Shown here: positions 6,462-14,323 of the stretch, piece by piece | How positions within the stretch are numbered: the stretch's first letter is position 1 | Layout: the number at the start of each line of letters is the position of its first letter | Origin: Candidatus Hodarchaeota archaeon | Lineage (GTDB): Archaea > Asgardarchaeota > Heimdallarchaeia > Hodarchaeales > YT1-039 | DNA: 18,938 nt | NCBI GenBank assembly: GCA_016840025.1 | Contig: JAEOTF010000149.1 | Location: 1-18,938 of the forward strand | Direction: 5' to 3' | The notes under the pieces: generated by a model | Databases searched by the model: none | The model's input: the letters and a program-made list of their open reading frames with translations, nothing else | What the model was told of the DNA's origin: nothing | Made by a program: the position numbers and the translations under genes

Positions 6462-7709
6462 TCATCTATGCCGATATTTACAAATGAAAATAAATATTCC
6501 AATACTCACTGTCACAAGAAACAAGCTAATATATGAGACCGATTGGGAAGTAGAGGTAGAAGGGGTTGTAGTTGTAGTGAAAAGACCTGATTCAATGTTT
6601 AAAATTAATTTTAAAAGGCCATTAGACCCATCAGCGATGTAAAACCCATCATTCTCTGGAATGGGAATTAGATCCTTAATAGAGCCATTAAGCCCAAGAT
6701 TAATCTCTCCAAGTGGCCTTAAAAGTAGAGTAGAAGATGTTGTCACGGAGTTTTTTTCTTTTAACCAAAATAGATGAATAGAATTTTCTTTTGCTACTAA
6801 TAGAACATCATTATCCAGAAAAGCGCAATGGGTTGCTTCTTTCATGTCAGGAAGCGATATTTTTCCTTTATACTCACAATTAGAAGAGTTCTTGTGCTGA
6901 ATTATGAGAAAATTCCCATAATCATTGATCACAAAGTATCTTTCTGAAACCGCAAACCGTCCGCTTACCCAATTTAAATAGCCGGAATTATCATTATAAT
7001 CATAACTACTATATGTATAGTAATAAAAACTGTAATAGTTATATGTATTGGCTTCCCAAAGCTTTTTTGGATTGGTAGGAGAGCTTTGTAAGTCAAAAAT
7101 ACCCACGCTAAAATCTCCAAAAAAAAGACCGTAATGAGAGACAATATAGCTGTGTATACTATGCCAATTACCGAGTGATACCTCACCAACATATTTTGGG
7201 TGCGTAATATTGGAGAAGTCAAAAATCGGAAAGCCCAGTTCGAAACAGGTCATGTATACATATGATTCAAAGGAGATAATGTGGGGTGCGTCGCCAGTTG
7301 TCTCATAACTTGCTGTGGAACAATTATATGGAGCCGAATAGTTAGTAAAACTAATTGCTGATACCGTTGCATTCCAACTATTTTCCCCAGGCACAAATAG
7401 AAGACGATTCCATCCTGCTATAGAAGCGGGATAATAATGAGAAACATTATAGGATGAGCGATTAAGTTCATTCTCGAAAATAATTGCTTGACTTCCATTT
7501 CGTAGATATAGGTATTCATTTGAAAGAGCAATATATCGTGCATCACGACAGTTATAAATGCGTTGTACGGAATAATCTATAGGATGACCATCTACAACGG
7601 TGAGGACTGATTTAGAAGAGAAGGAAAAAAAGGTTAAGAGAGCGGTAATTATCAAAAGGATGACTAAATAGCTGATAAATTGCCACATATTCATTTTATC
7701 TCTCAACAT
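6462..7709 (-). CDS. Membrane-anchored extracellular propeller-like (LVIVD-type) surface protein with a Thr-rich stalk
   Basis: A TTG 12 bp upstream (7721) would give 419 residues. I prefer the ATG at 7709 because GGTGAC lies just before it; numbering here counts from the TTG. An N-terminal hydrophobic segment (14-35) is followed by about 340 residues rich in beta strands and N-X-S/T sequons. Phrases such as GFPIFDFSNITHPKYVGEV (163-181) and SVGIFDLQSSPTNPKKLWEA (205-224) match the LVIVD repeat pattern of cell-surface beta-propellers. A very Tyr-rich segment lies at about 226-248. A short Thr/Ser stalk (FTTTTTPSTSTS, 381-392) leads to a C-terminal transmembrane helix (396-414) and a basic tail (KYRHR). 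It is likely displayed outside the cell, with unknown ligand. It follows the SIS gene by about 100 bp on the same strand. Confidence 0.8.
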   Translation of the reverse strand: MLRDKMNMWQFISYLVILLIITALLTFFSFSSKSVLTVVDGHPIDYSVQRIYNCRDARYIALSNEYLYLRNGSQAIIFENELNRSSYNVSHYYPASIAGWNRLLFVPGENSWNATVSAISFTNYSAPYNCSTASYETTGDAPHIISFESYVYMTCFELGFPIFDFSNITHPKYVGEVSLGNWHSIHSYIVSHYGLFFGDFSVGIFDLQSSPTNPKKLWEANTYNYYSFYYYTYSSYDYNDNSGYLNWVSGRFAVSERYFVINDYGNFLIIQHKNSSNCEYKGKISLPDMKEATHCAFLDNDVLLVAKENSIHLFWLKEKNSVTTSSTLLLRPLGEINLGLNGSIKDLIPIPENDGFYIADGSNGLLKLILNIESGLFTTTTTPSTSTSQSVSYISLFLVTVSIGIFIFICKYRHR

Positions 7710-7811
7710 GATGTCACCCAACCTGTCAATTGTTCAATGAAAATCAACTCTCTTCATTCTTTTAACAGTTACTATTTAGTAAACTAACCTAAAATTCCCT
7801 ACTGATTTATT

Positions 7812-8834
7812 TTAGGAATATATCTTGAAGATTGAAGCATGTGGTTGTCGGAAAAATGTTGGGTTTAGATTCTTAGCAATACAAAGATTAAGAGCAAGCT
7901 TTTGAAGGGGGATTAGATGAGTAATTGGATAAAATATTTCGCTATATGTTAAAGGAAGGATTGGTTCATCTAGATGAAGGTGGTAAGATGAAATATCAAT
8001 TTTTTTCATTGCATCGATGAACATATCAGTATACAGAGCAGCGTTACCAACTAAGATGACCGAATCGTCTGAATCTACACCTAAAATGCCATGATGGGCA
8101 AACTCCTCTAATTGACAAAAAGAACTTCTCCCAGAACCAAATTCATGGATCTTTGTAGCTCCTGCTAAAGCTGCAATAGCTCCACCACCCTGTCCAATGA
8201 ACCAGATTCTTTCTGCAGCTTTTGTAGCATCAAGAAGCGATTGCTCCAGCTTCTTATCTTGTAGATTTTTTTCTACTAACTTTGGTAGAGAAATCAAGTG
8301 TGAATTAAATTCGCTGTTTTCCGGAGCGACAATCGCAGCAATAAGACGAAAAAGCAACATCATTGCAGAAGTAGTAGTTTTTGTTGGGGGAAGACCATAA
8401 GGACCTTGTGTTTCTGTAGAGAGCACTGCTCGATAATTTTTGGATTCGGATACAGAAATAACGTCAGTTAATAGAAAAATATGCTTAGTAAGTTTTTTAA
8501 ATTCATTAACAGCATTTCTAACAGCAATAGTCCGACCTGAGGCAGTAATCGCGAATATAAGTGTATTAGAGGTAATTATTTGATTGAAATAAGGGTATTC
8601 TGCGGCTTCTATGGAATATGTAGGTATTCGAGGAGAAAGAATACGAAGAAACAACTCTCCTGCCTGTGCTACATAGAAAGAATCGCCACAACCTAGCAAT
8701 AATATTTTTTCAATGCAATTCTCCTCAAAATATGTCATAAAAGAGGACATATCATGAATAAGCTGTTTTTCCAGAGTTTTAGGTTGTTCTTCAATGCAAT
8801 GAAGCGCATTTTGTAAAAACGGACTTAATTTCAT
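7812..8834 (-). CDS. Two-domain SIS sugar isomerase/deaminase, GlmS-isomerase-like, lacking a glutaminase domain
   Basis: This 340-residue cytoplasmic protein has two SIS folds that bind phosphosugars. The first has LLGCGDSFYVA (46-56), ITASGRT (96-102) and LPPTKTTTS (148-156). The second has IGQGGG (213-218), LEEFAHHGI (242-250) and a C-terminal NPTFFRQPHASIFKI (324-338). These correspond to the isomerase half of glucosamine-6-phosphate synthase, but the N-terminal glutamine amidotransferase domain is absent. Relatives of this size include archaeal GlcN6P deaminase (GlmD), AgaS-type isomerases and fructosamine deglycases. Which reaction occurs cannot be told from sequence alone. A GAGGT site 9 bases before ATG 8834 supports the start. 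It is followed on the same strand by the propeller-like surface-protein gene. Confidence 0.88.
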   Translation of the reverse strand: MKLSPFLQNALHCIEEQPKTLEKQLIHDMSSFMTYFEENCIEKILLLGCGDSFYVAQAGELFLRILSPRIPTYSIEAAEYPYFNQIITSNTLIFAITASGRTIAVRNAVNEFKKLTKHIFLLTDVISVSESKNYRAVLSTETQGPYGLPPTKTTTSAMMLLFRLIAAIVAPENSEFNSHLISLPKLVEKNLQDKKLEQSLLDATKAAERIWFIGQGGGAIAALAGATKIHEFGSGRSSFCQLEEFAHHGILGVDSDDSVILVGNAALYTDMFIDAMKKIDISSYHLHLDEPILPLTYSEIFYPITHLIPLQKLALNLCIAKNLNPTFFRQPHASIFKIYS

Positions 8835-8844
8835 TCTAGTAAAA

Positions 8845-8858
8845 CCTCAAAAAAGAGG
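8845..8858 (-). promoter_or_regulatory. Small hairpin overlapping the SIS gene ribosome-binding site
   Basis: On the minus strand CCTC, six T residues and GAGG form a 4-bp stem whose right arm is the GAGG of the ribosome-binding site. It could mask the site, but a 4-bp stem is weak and may be chance. Confidence 0.2.
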
Positions 8859-8880
8859 ATATGACATTAACTCCATAATT

Positions 8881-8945
8881 AACCGCCTCAGATCGCCTGT
8901 CGTCTATCATCATTCAACTAATTGGACTTTTCCTCATCGGCGGTT
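8881..8945. repeat. Inverted repeat AACCGCC / GGCGGTT in the leader of the SIS gene
   Basis: AACCGCC (8881-8887) and GGCGGTT (8939-8945) are perfect 7-base inverted copies about 50 bases apart, in the 140-bp gap between the TPR gene and the SIS gene. GC-rich arms are unusual in this AT-rich spacer. The gap could hold a promoter or a structured leader. The loop is too long for a simple terminator. Confidence 0.3.
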
Positions 8946-8974
8946 TAAATAGTGGGGAAAATAATATTATAACA

Positions 8975-9748
8975 TTAACGATAATCGAATGGACGCGCTT
9001 CTACCTTATCTCGAAGTTGTTTCAAGTATTCACGGACTTTTTGAAATTGTTCCTCTGCACCTGCCTCGGAATATTTTTCTGCGGCTCGAGCAAGATAACT
9101 AACTGCCTCATCTGTCTGTGACGCAACAAGTGCTCGCCCTCGATAAAAATAGGCATGAGCCTCAATAAGAGGAGGATATTCATCCGCAGCTCGGAAAGCA
9201 TCTAAGGCTTGAAAAAGAAAATCCGCTTTGTCAAAATCATTATCACGAATAGCAGCGGCACGTTGGAGGAAAGAACGCGCTCTGGCACGGGCAGCATTTT
9301 TCGAGCGTTCACGAGGATGCGGACGGGAAGAGAATTGTTGTTGTTCAACTGTTTCATAAATTGCTGCACAGGATTCATATAATCGGGCAGATTCAATGAA
9401 CTCTCCTGCAGCAGCTCTTTTCTTGGCCATAGCTTCCATCGTTAAAGCTTGTTTTAAACGCGCTGCTTTACTCTCTTCAATGCGATGGTTAGAGGATAAA
9501 AGGACATTTGCTCGACCGAAAGCTGCAGTAGCTTCACGAAGTTGCCCTTTTTGCCGAAATAATTCACCATCAGCCATTTTTTCATAAGCTTCACTGATTT
9601 CCTGCTCATTTTTCATCTTAATTTTGCCATAGATTTCTTGGGCTTTTTTTAGGCGGTCAAGAGCATCTTTATAATTTTCTTGGCGAACTAAAGAGATGCC
9701 TTCTTGTAACAACTCATCAGCTTTCTTCTTTTTCGAGCCTTTAAACAT
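8975..9748 (-). CDS. TPR-repeat protein, unknown function
   Basis: This 257-residue soluble helical protein begins with a lysine-rich MFKGSKKKK. TPR-like helix pairs are visible at 8-42 (ENYKDALDRLKKAQEIY), 52-86 (KGQLREATAAFGRANVLL), about 95-132 (AGEFIESARLYESCAAIYE), 153-187 and 196-228 (TDEAVSYLARAAEKYSEAG). The segment QFSSRPHPRERSKNAARARA (138-157) is basic and probably a flexible linker. There is no catalytic motif, signal peptide or membrane segment, so a protein-binding adaptor is likely. ATG 9748 opens onto the long divergent spacer. The SIS gene lies 140 bp downstream, so co-transcription is possible but not evident. Confidence 0.8.
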   Translation of the reverse strand: MFKGSKKKKADELLQEGISLVRQENYKDALDRLKKAQEIYGKIKMKNEQEISEAYEKMADGELFRQKGQLREATAAFGRANVLLSSNHRIEESKAARLKQALTMEAMAKKRAAAGEFIESARLYESCAAIYETVEQQQFSSRPHPRERSKNAARARARSFLQRAAAIRDNDFDKADFLFQALDAFRAADEYPPLIEAHAYFYRGRALVASQTDEAVSYLARAAEKYSEAGAEEQFQKVREYLKQLRDKVEARPFDYR

Positions 9749-10162
9749 GTTAAAACCCAGCTATTCGTTTAATACTCATCCAGCTAAAAAATGTTAGTTT
9801 TAAACTTGTCAACAAAAAAACCGAATGAATTTTTAGGAACTGCTCCATCCTAAAGATGAGCTCCTTCTAGCGAATTTTAGTTACATCCAACCAAAACATT
9901 CCCAACATTAATCTCCAAATCGCTTATAGCATTTTAACACTATAATTAGCCGAAAATCCCTTTTACAAGGCTATTCCTTAATTAGAAGAAGATAAATTAG
10001 AAGAAAACTAATTTAACTAAAAAACAGAAACTCATTGAAACTAAACCTTTTTTATGAGTCAATTCCTTATCTGTTAATATTCATCCATTCGATTTCTGTA
10101 GACATGTAAGATGTCCCTTATTCAAATACATTGGAGTGTTCTTAGCTGGTGCGTGAAAACCA
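9749..10162. promoter_or_regulatory. 414-bp gene-free divergent region with hairpins and short repeats
   Basis: No convincing gene or tRNA is visible. TTTAGGA (9832-9838) and TCCTAAA (9848-9854) form a 7-bp hairpin with a 9-base loop. TAGCC (9947-9951) and GGCTA (9969-9973) form a weaker one. AATTAGAAGAA occurs twice (9980-9990 and 9995-10005) with a 15-bp period. GACAT-GTAAG-ATGTC (10101-10115) is a symmetric element about 47 bases before the surface-protein ATG and is a candidate operator. The region must hold promoters for both the TPR gene and the envelope cluster, but I cannot pick out a clear TATA box for either. Confidence 0.4.
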
Positions 10163-13100
10163 ATGTTAAAAATAAATCTGTTCATATCACTACTTGTAGG
10201 AATACTAACCATTTCTATTATCCTTGGTCTTATTCCTACTTTGCCTACTCTTCCTAATGAGGATGAAAATCAGATTTCTAAAAGTATCACACCAAAAATT
10301 AAGTATTTAACTCCTGTACAATCCCAAGAAAGAAGTCCATTGCAAGATGGAACTAGACTAAACATTTCTGCAATCAATACCAATAATCAAACCAAATTTT
10401 TCCTTGATGAATCAATAACCATTGAAGGATGGCTGGGACTCGAGTATAGTGGAACCGACTATGGCTATGGGCAGAAATATGTATACGCTTACTGGAATTC
10501 TACTAATCTAGATGGTACTCAACGACTAAAGAGCGATTCAGGAGCGGAGTACTGGACCACAAATGGCAGCAACATTCATAATCCGAGCGTTTATGGGAGT
10601 AAAGGCGGATGGTATAGTGTCAGTTTTACTCTGGATCGAGATGGTACTGCCTTTTCACGAATCAAAAGTCAAGGAACTGGGCTACAACTTGGAGAAGTAA
10701 CTATAACTATTGCAGTTTTTTCATATAGTGAGAATAATACAGGAGTTAATACAGAAGAAGAATGGAATGCAACCACCTATTCTTTTAAAGTATGGGGAAA
10801 GGGCGAAATTACGAGTACTAATGTTAATCCCGATCCAATTCTCAGAACACAAAATGGAACATTCATAATCCGAACTCGTGACAAGCAGGATACTAGTTTA
10901 AGAATAAATGGAGTGCCGATCTCAATCTATGAAGTAGATGGGGGAGCAGTAGGTGATGCTAGCTTTAGAGTTATTCCACAATCAGGTGATACTGATGGTA
11001 ATGGGGAGTTAGCGATCGAAATTTCAACGAATACGACAACAACTGTAGGGGGACACACTATCGTCTTTGCAGCAGATTTTACCGCTAATGGCAGTGATTA
11101 TTATGAAGGCCTTTTACCAGGTAACACAAGTACAGTAACAGTAAGTTTTTCTGTGATTGCAGCCGCAACTCTTACAGCAACAGTAACCGCCACGTCACAT
11201 GACGCTGCTTTGGCAGGAATTGTCGCAGCAAATGATACAACAGCTGTTGAACCAGGTGCAGGTGTATTTTTTGAAGTTTTTCCTGGTTATACTACTATTA
11301 CTATTGAAGGGGATTATCGGGATGATAATGCAACATTGATTACCGCCCCCCTAAGTATTGATGCCTATTGCCAACTCCATGACGACCCCGATAACTCTTC
11401 ACGTTATACAATTCCTGGGTCTAACACAACTCTCACAAACGGTTTTTATTCGATCACAGTGCCAATTCCAAGTAGCATTACAAACAATGCAGAACTAAGG
11501 GGGAATGATATTGAAGTATTTGTCATGTTTACAGGGGGAGATTCTGGAAATTTTACTCCATGGTTCTATACGAATGATACAATTCGACTCGTAGGATTAA
11601 CTACTATTAACAATTTCCAAGTACAATCCGAAGTAGGGGTCTCTTCTTCAGCAGATGACACTGTATTTGTTTATGAAGGAGAAGACGTTACTATAACAGG
11701 TACCTTACAAGACGAATGGGGGCATAATCTTCCGACAAGAGACTTAGACTGGATAATTAATGGCACTTATGACCCAGCAACTGTCACAGCTACTAACGGG
11801 GATATTGCCAATACTATAACTATAAGTAACTATGGTTCTCCTGCTGCTGATCGAGCAGCCTTAATCGAAATAGATTTTGCAGAAGAGGCTCATTATCGAG
11901 GCATCTCTGAGTCTATTAGGGTATTAATTTACAATCAAAGTATAATCTTCCAAGACCTCACCATAGAATGGGAAATTAACGATCAAATGAACCCTCTAAA
12001 ACGCGATTCGATTGTTCTGACGCCCCTTAATAACGATACGTCCATCTCCGTAGAAAATGTTACCGCTGTACATATTCTTAATACCTTAGAGATAAGAGAT
12101 AATTCGGATAGAACTCTTCGAGACAGAACCGCTCAAAATGATTATTGTATTCAAATTAGCTTTCGTGATCAGACATTAGGGACGAATTTTCAAGATTATA
12201 CTAACCCACTCGGTGCTAATGTAACGCATGGAGATATATTAAACACTTGGATTACAGATTGGCCTGTAACTGCGCTACTTGTTGTACGTGTGATTAGTGC
12301 AGAAGACACAGAGATATCACGGCTTCAATTTACAATTGAAATTGACAAGGTCTTAGATGAAACAACACCAACCATTACCTTCCAAAACCTATTTTGGTAT
12401 AACCAAACTATTGGGCAATATGTGACCCTACCTGATGTGGACGCTCAAACAGTAAATGGGACTATCAGGTTTACTATTGAAGTAGATGATAATGATACGC
12501 AAGCTATCACAAGTACAAATATCGGATCGGTTCAAATTACACTAACTGTAGCAGGTCGAGCACCAGTTCCGTTAACCGCGCAGACTGTAGACTATATTGG
12601 GACATATAATGAAATAGCGACTTACAACTTCACATTGGACACAACTACAATTTACAATGATGATGATTATTATACAGTAAATATAACTGCAAGTGATGGA
12701 GCAGGAAACACAGCTACTATAACTACGTATACAATAAAAATAAATAATCTTGATACTGTTAGTCCTCAAGCGAGTATACTCAGTATAGGAGGACAGAATC
12801 CAGCAGATATCCCTATTGTAACTGGAACAGATGTTATTATTCAGATCAATGCAGATGATACTGATGGCATATTCGACAGAACGGGACTAGCAGGAATAGA
12901 TTACGTTCAGTTATTTATTAACAATGAATCTCGTTTAGCTACAGAACTAACTCCTACAGAATATGAATATGTGATTACAAGTACTAGGGATCTCGCTGAA
13001 ACACTTGGATTAAATGGCGGACGGGGCGGCAATGACCCGATCAACCTTACGCTAATTGTTTATGACCTATCAGGGAATAATCATTCTGTACAGGAACAAT

Positions 13101-13717
13101 TCCGCATAAAAAATGACCTAGATGACCCAACTATTGAAAATGTAATGCTGGAAGGAAATAAAACCGCGCTAATAAGCGGTTGGGATATTAACGGTACTGT
13201 AACTATTACTGTGAATGCAACTGATCCCGATCCTCCGTCAGCTTCTAACATTTCTCATATTCAAATTAGTTTTTCAACTACGAATTTTTCTTATTCTACA
13301 AATATGACTTATAGTGCAACAATTGATGTATTTGAATTCTATAATTTTGAATGGGATACGGGTGCTAGTAGCCCAATTAACGGGGCAGAACTTGAAGATG
13401 AAACACTTACAATAAAGATCACAGCATATGACAATACAGGGCGTAGTAGTGTTGAGGAATCTATTATAGTCGTAGTAAATAATCAATTACCACCAGTAAC
13501 AACAACCGAGATAAGTACAACCACTACCGATTTAACTGTTACTATTATAACTGAAACTACCATTATTAATGGTAGTGTAATTGTTATCACAAAAACCACA
13601 GTACCAGGCGGAGACGGCGGCGGTACGGACATCTTTCTATTCATAATAGCCGACATCCTCGCTCTAGGCGTAGGTGTATCGATAGCTTTCGCTTACGAAC
13701 GTTTTATAAAACGATAG
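10163..13717 (+). CDS. Large secreted Ig-like multidomain surface protein with a C-terminal anchor
   Basis: This 1184-residue protein starts with a signal peptide or anchor (LFISLLVGILTISIILGLIP, 6-25). The body is all-beta with many N-X-S/T sequons. It comprises an N-terminal beta domain (about 60-215) and Ig-like modules with Big/filamin-type phrases, such as DTDGNGELAIEISTNTTTTV near 285. Three related C-terminal modules contain SDGAGNTATI, YDLSGNNHSV and YDNTGRSSVE. A Thr-rich stalk (TTTEISTTTTDLTVTII) and a Gly-rich hinge (PGGDGGG) precede a transmembrane helix (about 1156-1177, containing a buried D1164) and a short RFIKR tail. It is probably a glycosylated rod-like protein outside the membrane. 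An in-frame TGA at 10154-10156 fixes ATG 10163 as the first start. It heads the envelope cluster, 84 bp before the DUF4129-like gene. Ligand and role are unknown. Confidence 0.88.
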   Translation: MLKINLFISLLVGILTISIILGLIPTLPTLPNEDENQISKSITPKIKYLTPVQSQERSPLQDGTRLNISAINTNNQTKFFLDESITIEGWLGLEYSGTDYGYGQKYVYAYWNSTNLDGTQRLKSDSGAEYWTTNGSNIHNPSVYGSKGGWYSVSFTLDRDGTAFSRIKSQGTGLQLGEVTITIAVFSYSENNTGVNTEEEWNATTYSFKVWGKGEITSTNVNPDPILRTQNGTFIIRTRDKQDTSLRINGVPISIYEVDGGAVGDASFRVIPQSGDTDGNGELAIEISTNTTTTVGGHTIVFAADFTANGSDYYEGLLPGNTSTVTVSFSVIAAATLTATVTATSHDAALAGIVAANDTTAVEPGAGVFFEVFPGYTTITIEGDYRDDNATLITAPLSIDAYCQLHDDPDNSSRYTIPGSNTTLTNGFYSITVPIPSSITNNAELRGNDIEVFVMFTGGDSGNFTPWFYTNDTIRLVGLTTINNFQVQSEVGVSSSADDTVFVYEGEDVTITGTLQDEWGHNLPTRDLDWIINGTYDPATVTATNGDIANTITISNYGSPAADRAALIEIDFAEEAHYRGISESIRVLIYNQSIIFQDLTIEWEINDQMNPLKRDSIVLTPLNNDTSISVENVTAVHILNTLEIRDNSDRTLRDRTAQNDYCIQISFRDQTLGTNFQDYTNPLGANVTHGDILNTWITDWPVTALLVVRVISAEDTEISRLQFTIEIDKVLDETTPTITFQNLFWYNQTIGQYVTLPDVDAQTVNGTIRFTIEVDDNDTQAITSTNIGSVQITLTVAGRAPVPLTAQTVDYIGTYNEIATYNFTLDTTTIYNDDDYYTVNITASDGAGNTATITTYTIKINNLDTVSPQASILSIGGQNPADIPIVTGTDVIIQINADDTDGIFDRTGLAGIDYVQLFINNESRLATELTPTEYEYVITSTRDLAETLGLNGGRGGNDPINLTLIVYDLSGNNHSVQEQFRIKNDLDDPTIENVMLEGNKTALISGWDINGTVTITVNATDPDPPSASNISHIQISFSTTNFSYSTNMTYSATIDVFEFYNFEWDTGASSPINGAELEDETLTIKITAYDNTGRSSVEESIIVVVNNQLPPVTTTEISTTTTDLTVTIITETTIINGSVIVITKTTVPGGDGGGTDIFLFIIADILALGVGVSIAFAYERFIKR

Positions 13718-13801
13718 AAGTCAAAAAAAATAAAGAATAAAATAAAATAAAAAAAAAGAAAATATAGAGAAACAGAATTAAGAAAAAAGAGAGGTATAAA
13801 A
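13718..13801 (+). other. A-rich 84-bp spacer and ribosome-binding site before the DUF4129-like gene
   Basis: The spacer is almost entirely A with some T and G and only two C, and includes three overlapping AAATA units with a 5-base period (about 13735-13752). GAGAGGT, 6-7 bases before ATG 13802, is a good ribosome-binding site. No hairpin terminator separates the surface-protein gene from the membrane genes, so read-through is plausible. Confidence 0.45.
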
Positions 13802-14284
13802 ATGGCAGTAGATCCGTTACTAATCTTCAGTGTTGTGTTTCTACTCATTGTGGGTTTTGTTATATTTTATTACCGCGATATGATCGTGGATATCCGAAAA
13901 CCGAAAAAAACTATCACTGAACAAGAGATAGAACAACGTTTAGTTCAAATCCGTTACCTCGCCCGAGAGCAGAAATTCCGAGAAGGAGTGATGTTGATGT
14001 GGCAAACTTTCGTCATTGCAGCCGAAGGATTTATCGGTATGGTCAGATCACCAACACAAACTGCACGGGAAATGGCAATGGCTATGATGGCGCGGGGTAC
14101 TATTGATGCGGGTGCTGTAAACTCTATAGTGACAGTCTTCGAGAAAGCACGCTATTCTACAGTACCGATCTCGGTGGAAGAATTTAACCAAGGATTAAAT
14201 GGATTACACCGATTTCTTCAAGTAGTTACCACACTACCTGGAACTTCGGCAGAAAGTCCTGAAGCTGCACCTGCTGAAGCGTAA
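13802..14284 (+). CDS. Small membrane protein with a DUF4129-like domain
   Basis: The 160-residue protein has one N-terminal transmembrane helix (5-24, LLIFSVVFLLIVGFVIFYY) and then a cytoplasm-facing helical domain. Residues 45-145 have the DUF4129 pattern: helix REGVMLMWQTFVIAAEG, then SPTQTAREMA (83-92, equivalent to the family's T-x-R-E), then VFEKARYSTVPISVEEF (112-128, equivalent to the LFE-x-ARYS motif). DUF4129 usually occurs as the C-terminal domain of bacterial transmembrane transglutaminases, or beside them in gene sets with DUF4350, DUF58 and MoxR. Here it is a separate protein two genes before a transglutaminase-like gene. The tail is Ala/Pro/Glu-rich and probably disordered. Its molecular function is not established. 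Confidence 0.75.
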   Translation: MAVDPLLIFSVVFLLIVGFVIFYYRDMIVDIRKPKKTITEQEIEQRLVQIRYLAREQKFREGVMLMWQTFVIAAEGFIGMVRSPTQTAREMAMAMMARGTIDAGAVNSIVTVFEKARYSTVPISVEEFNQGLNGLHRFLQVVTTLPGTSAESPEAAPAEA

Positions 14285-14323
14285 TTAAAATAAAACAAGA
14301 AACGTAATCTGATGTGATTCACT

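Noticed and set aside
7765..7790. Imperfect inverted repeat AGTTACTA / TAGTAAACT before the propeller-like gene
   Set aside because: The arms match only with a one-base bulge and are entirely AT-rich, so chance is a sufficient explanation.
7812..8834. Annotation as full glucosamine-6-phosphate synthase (glmS)
   Set aside because: The protein is too short and lacks the N-terminal Cys glutaminase domain; only the isomerase half is present.
12572..13486. Open frames antisense to the large surface-protein gene
   Set aside because: They are short shadows of repetitive Ig-like coding DNA, with Cys/Ile/Tyr-rich translations and no start signals.
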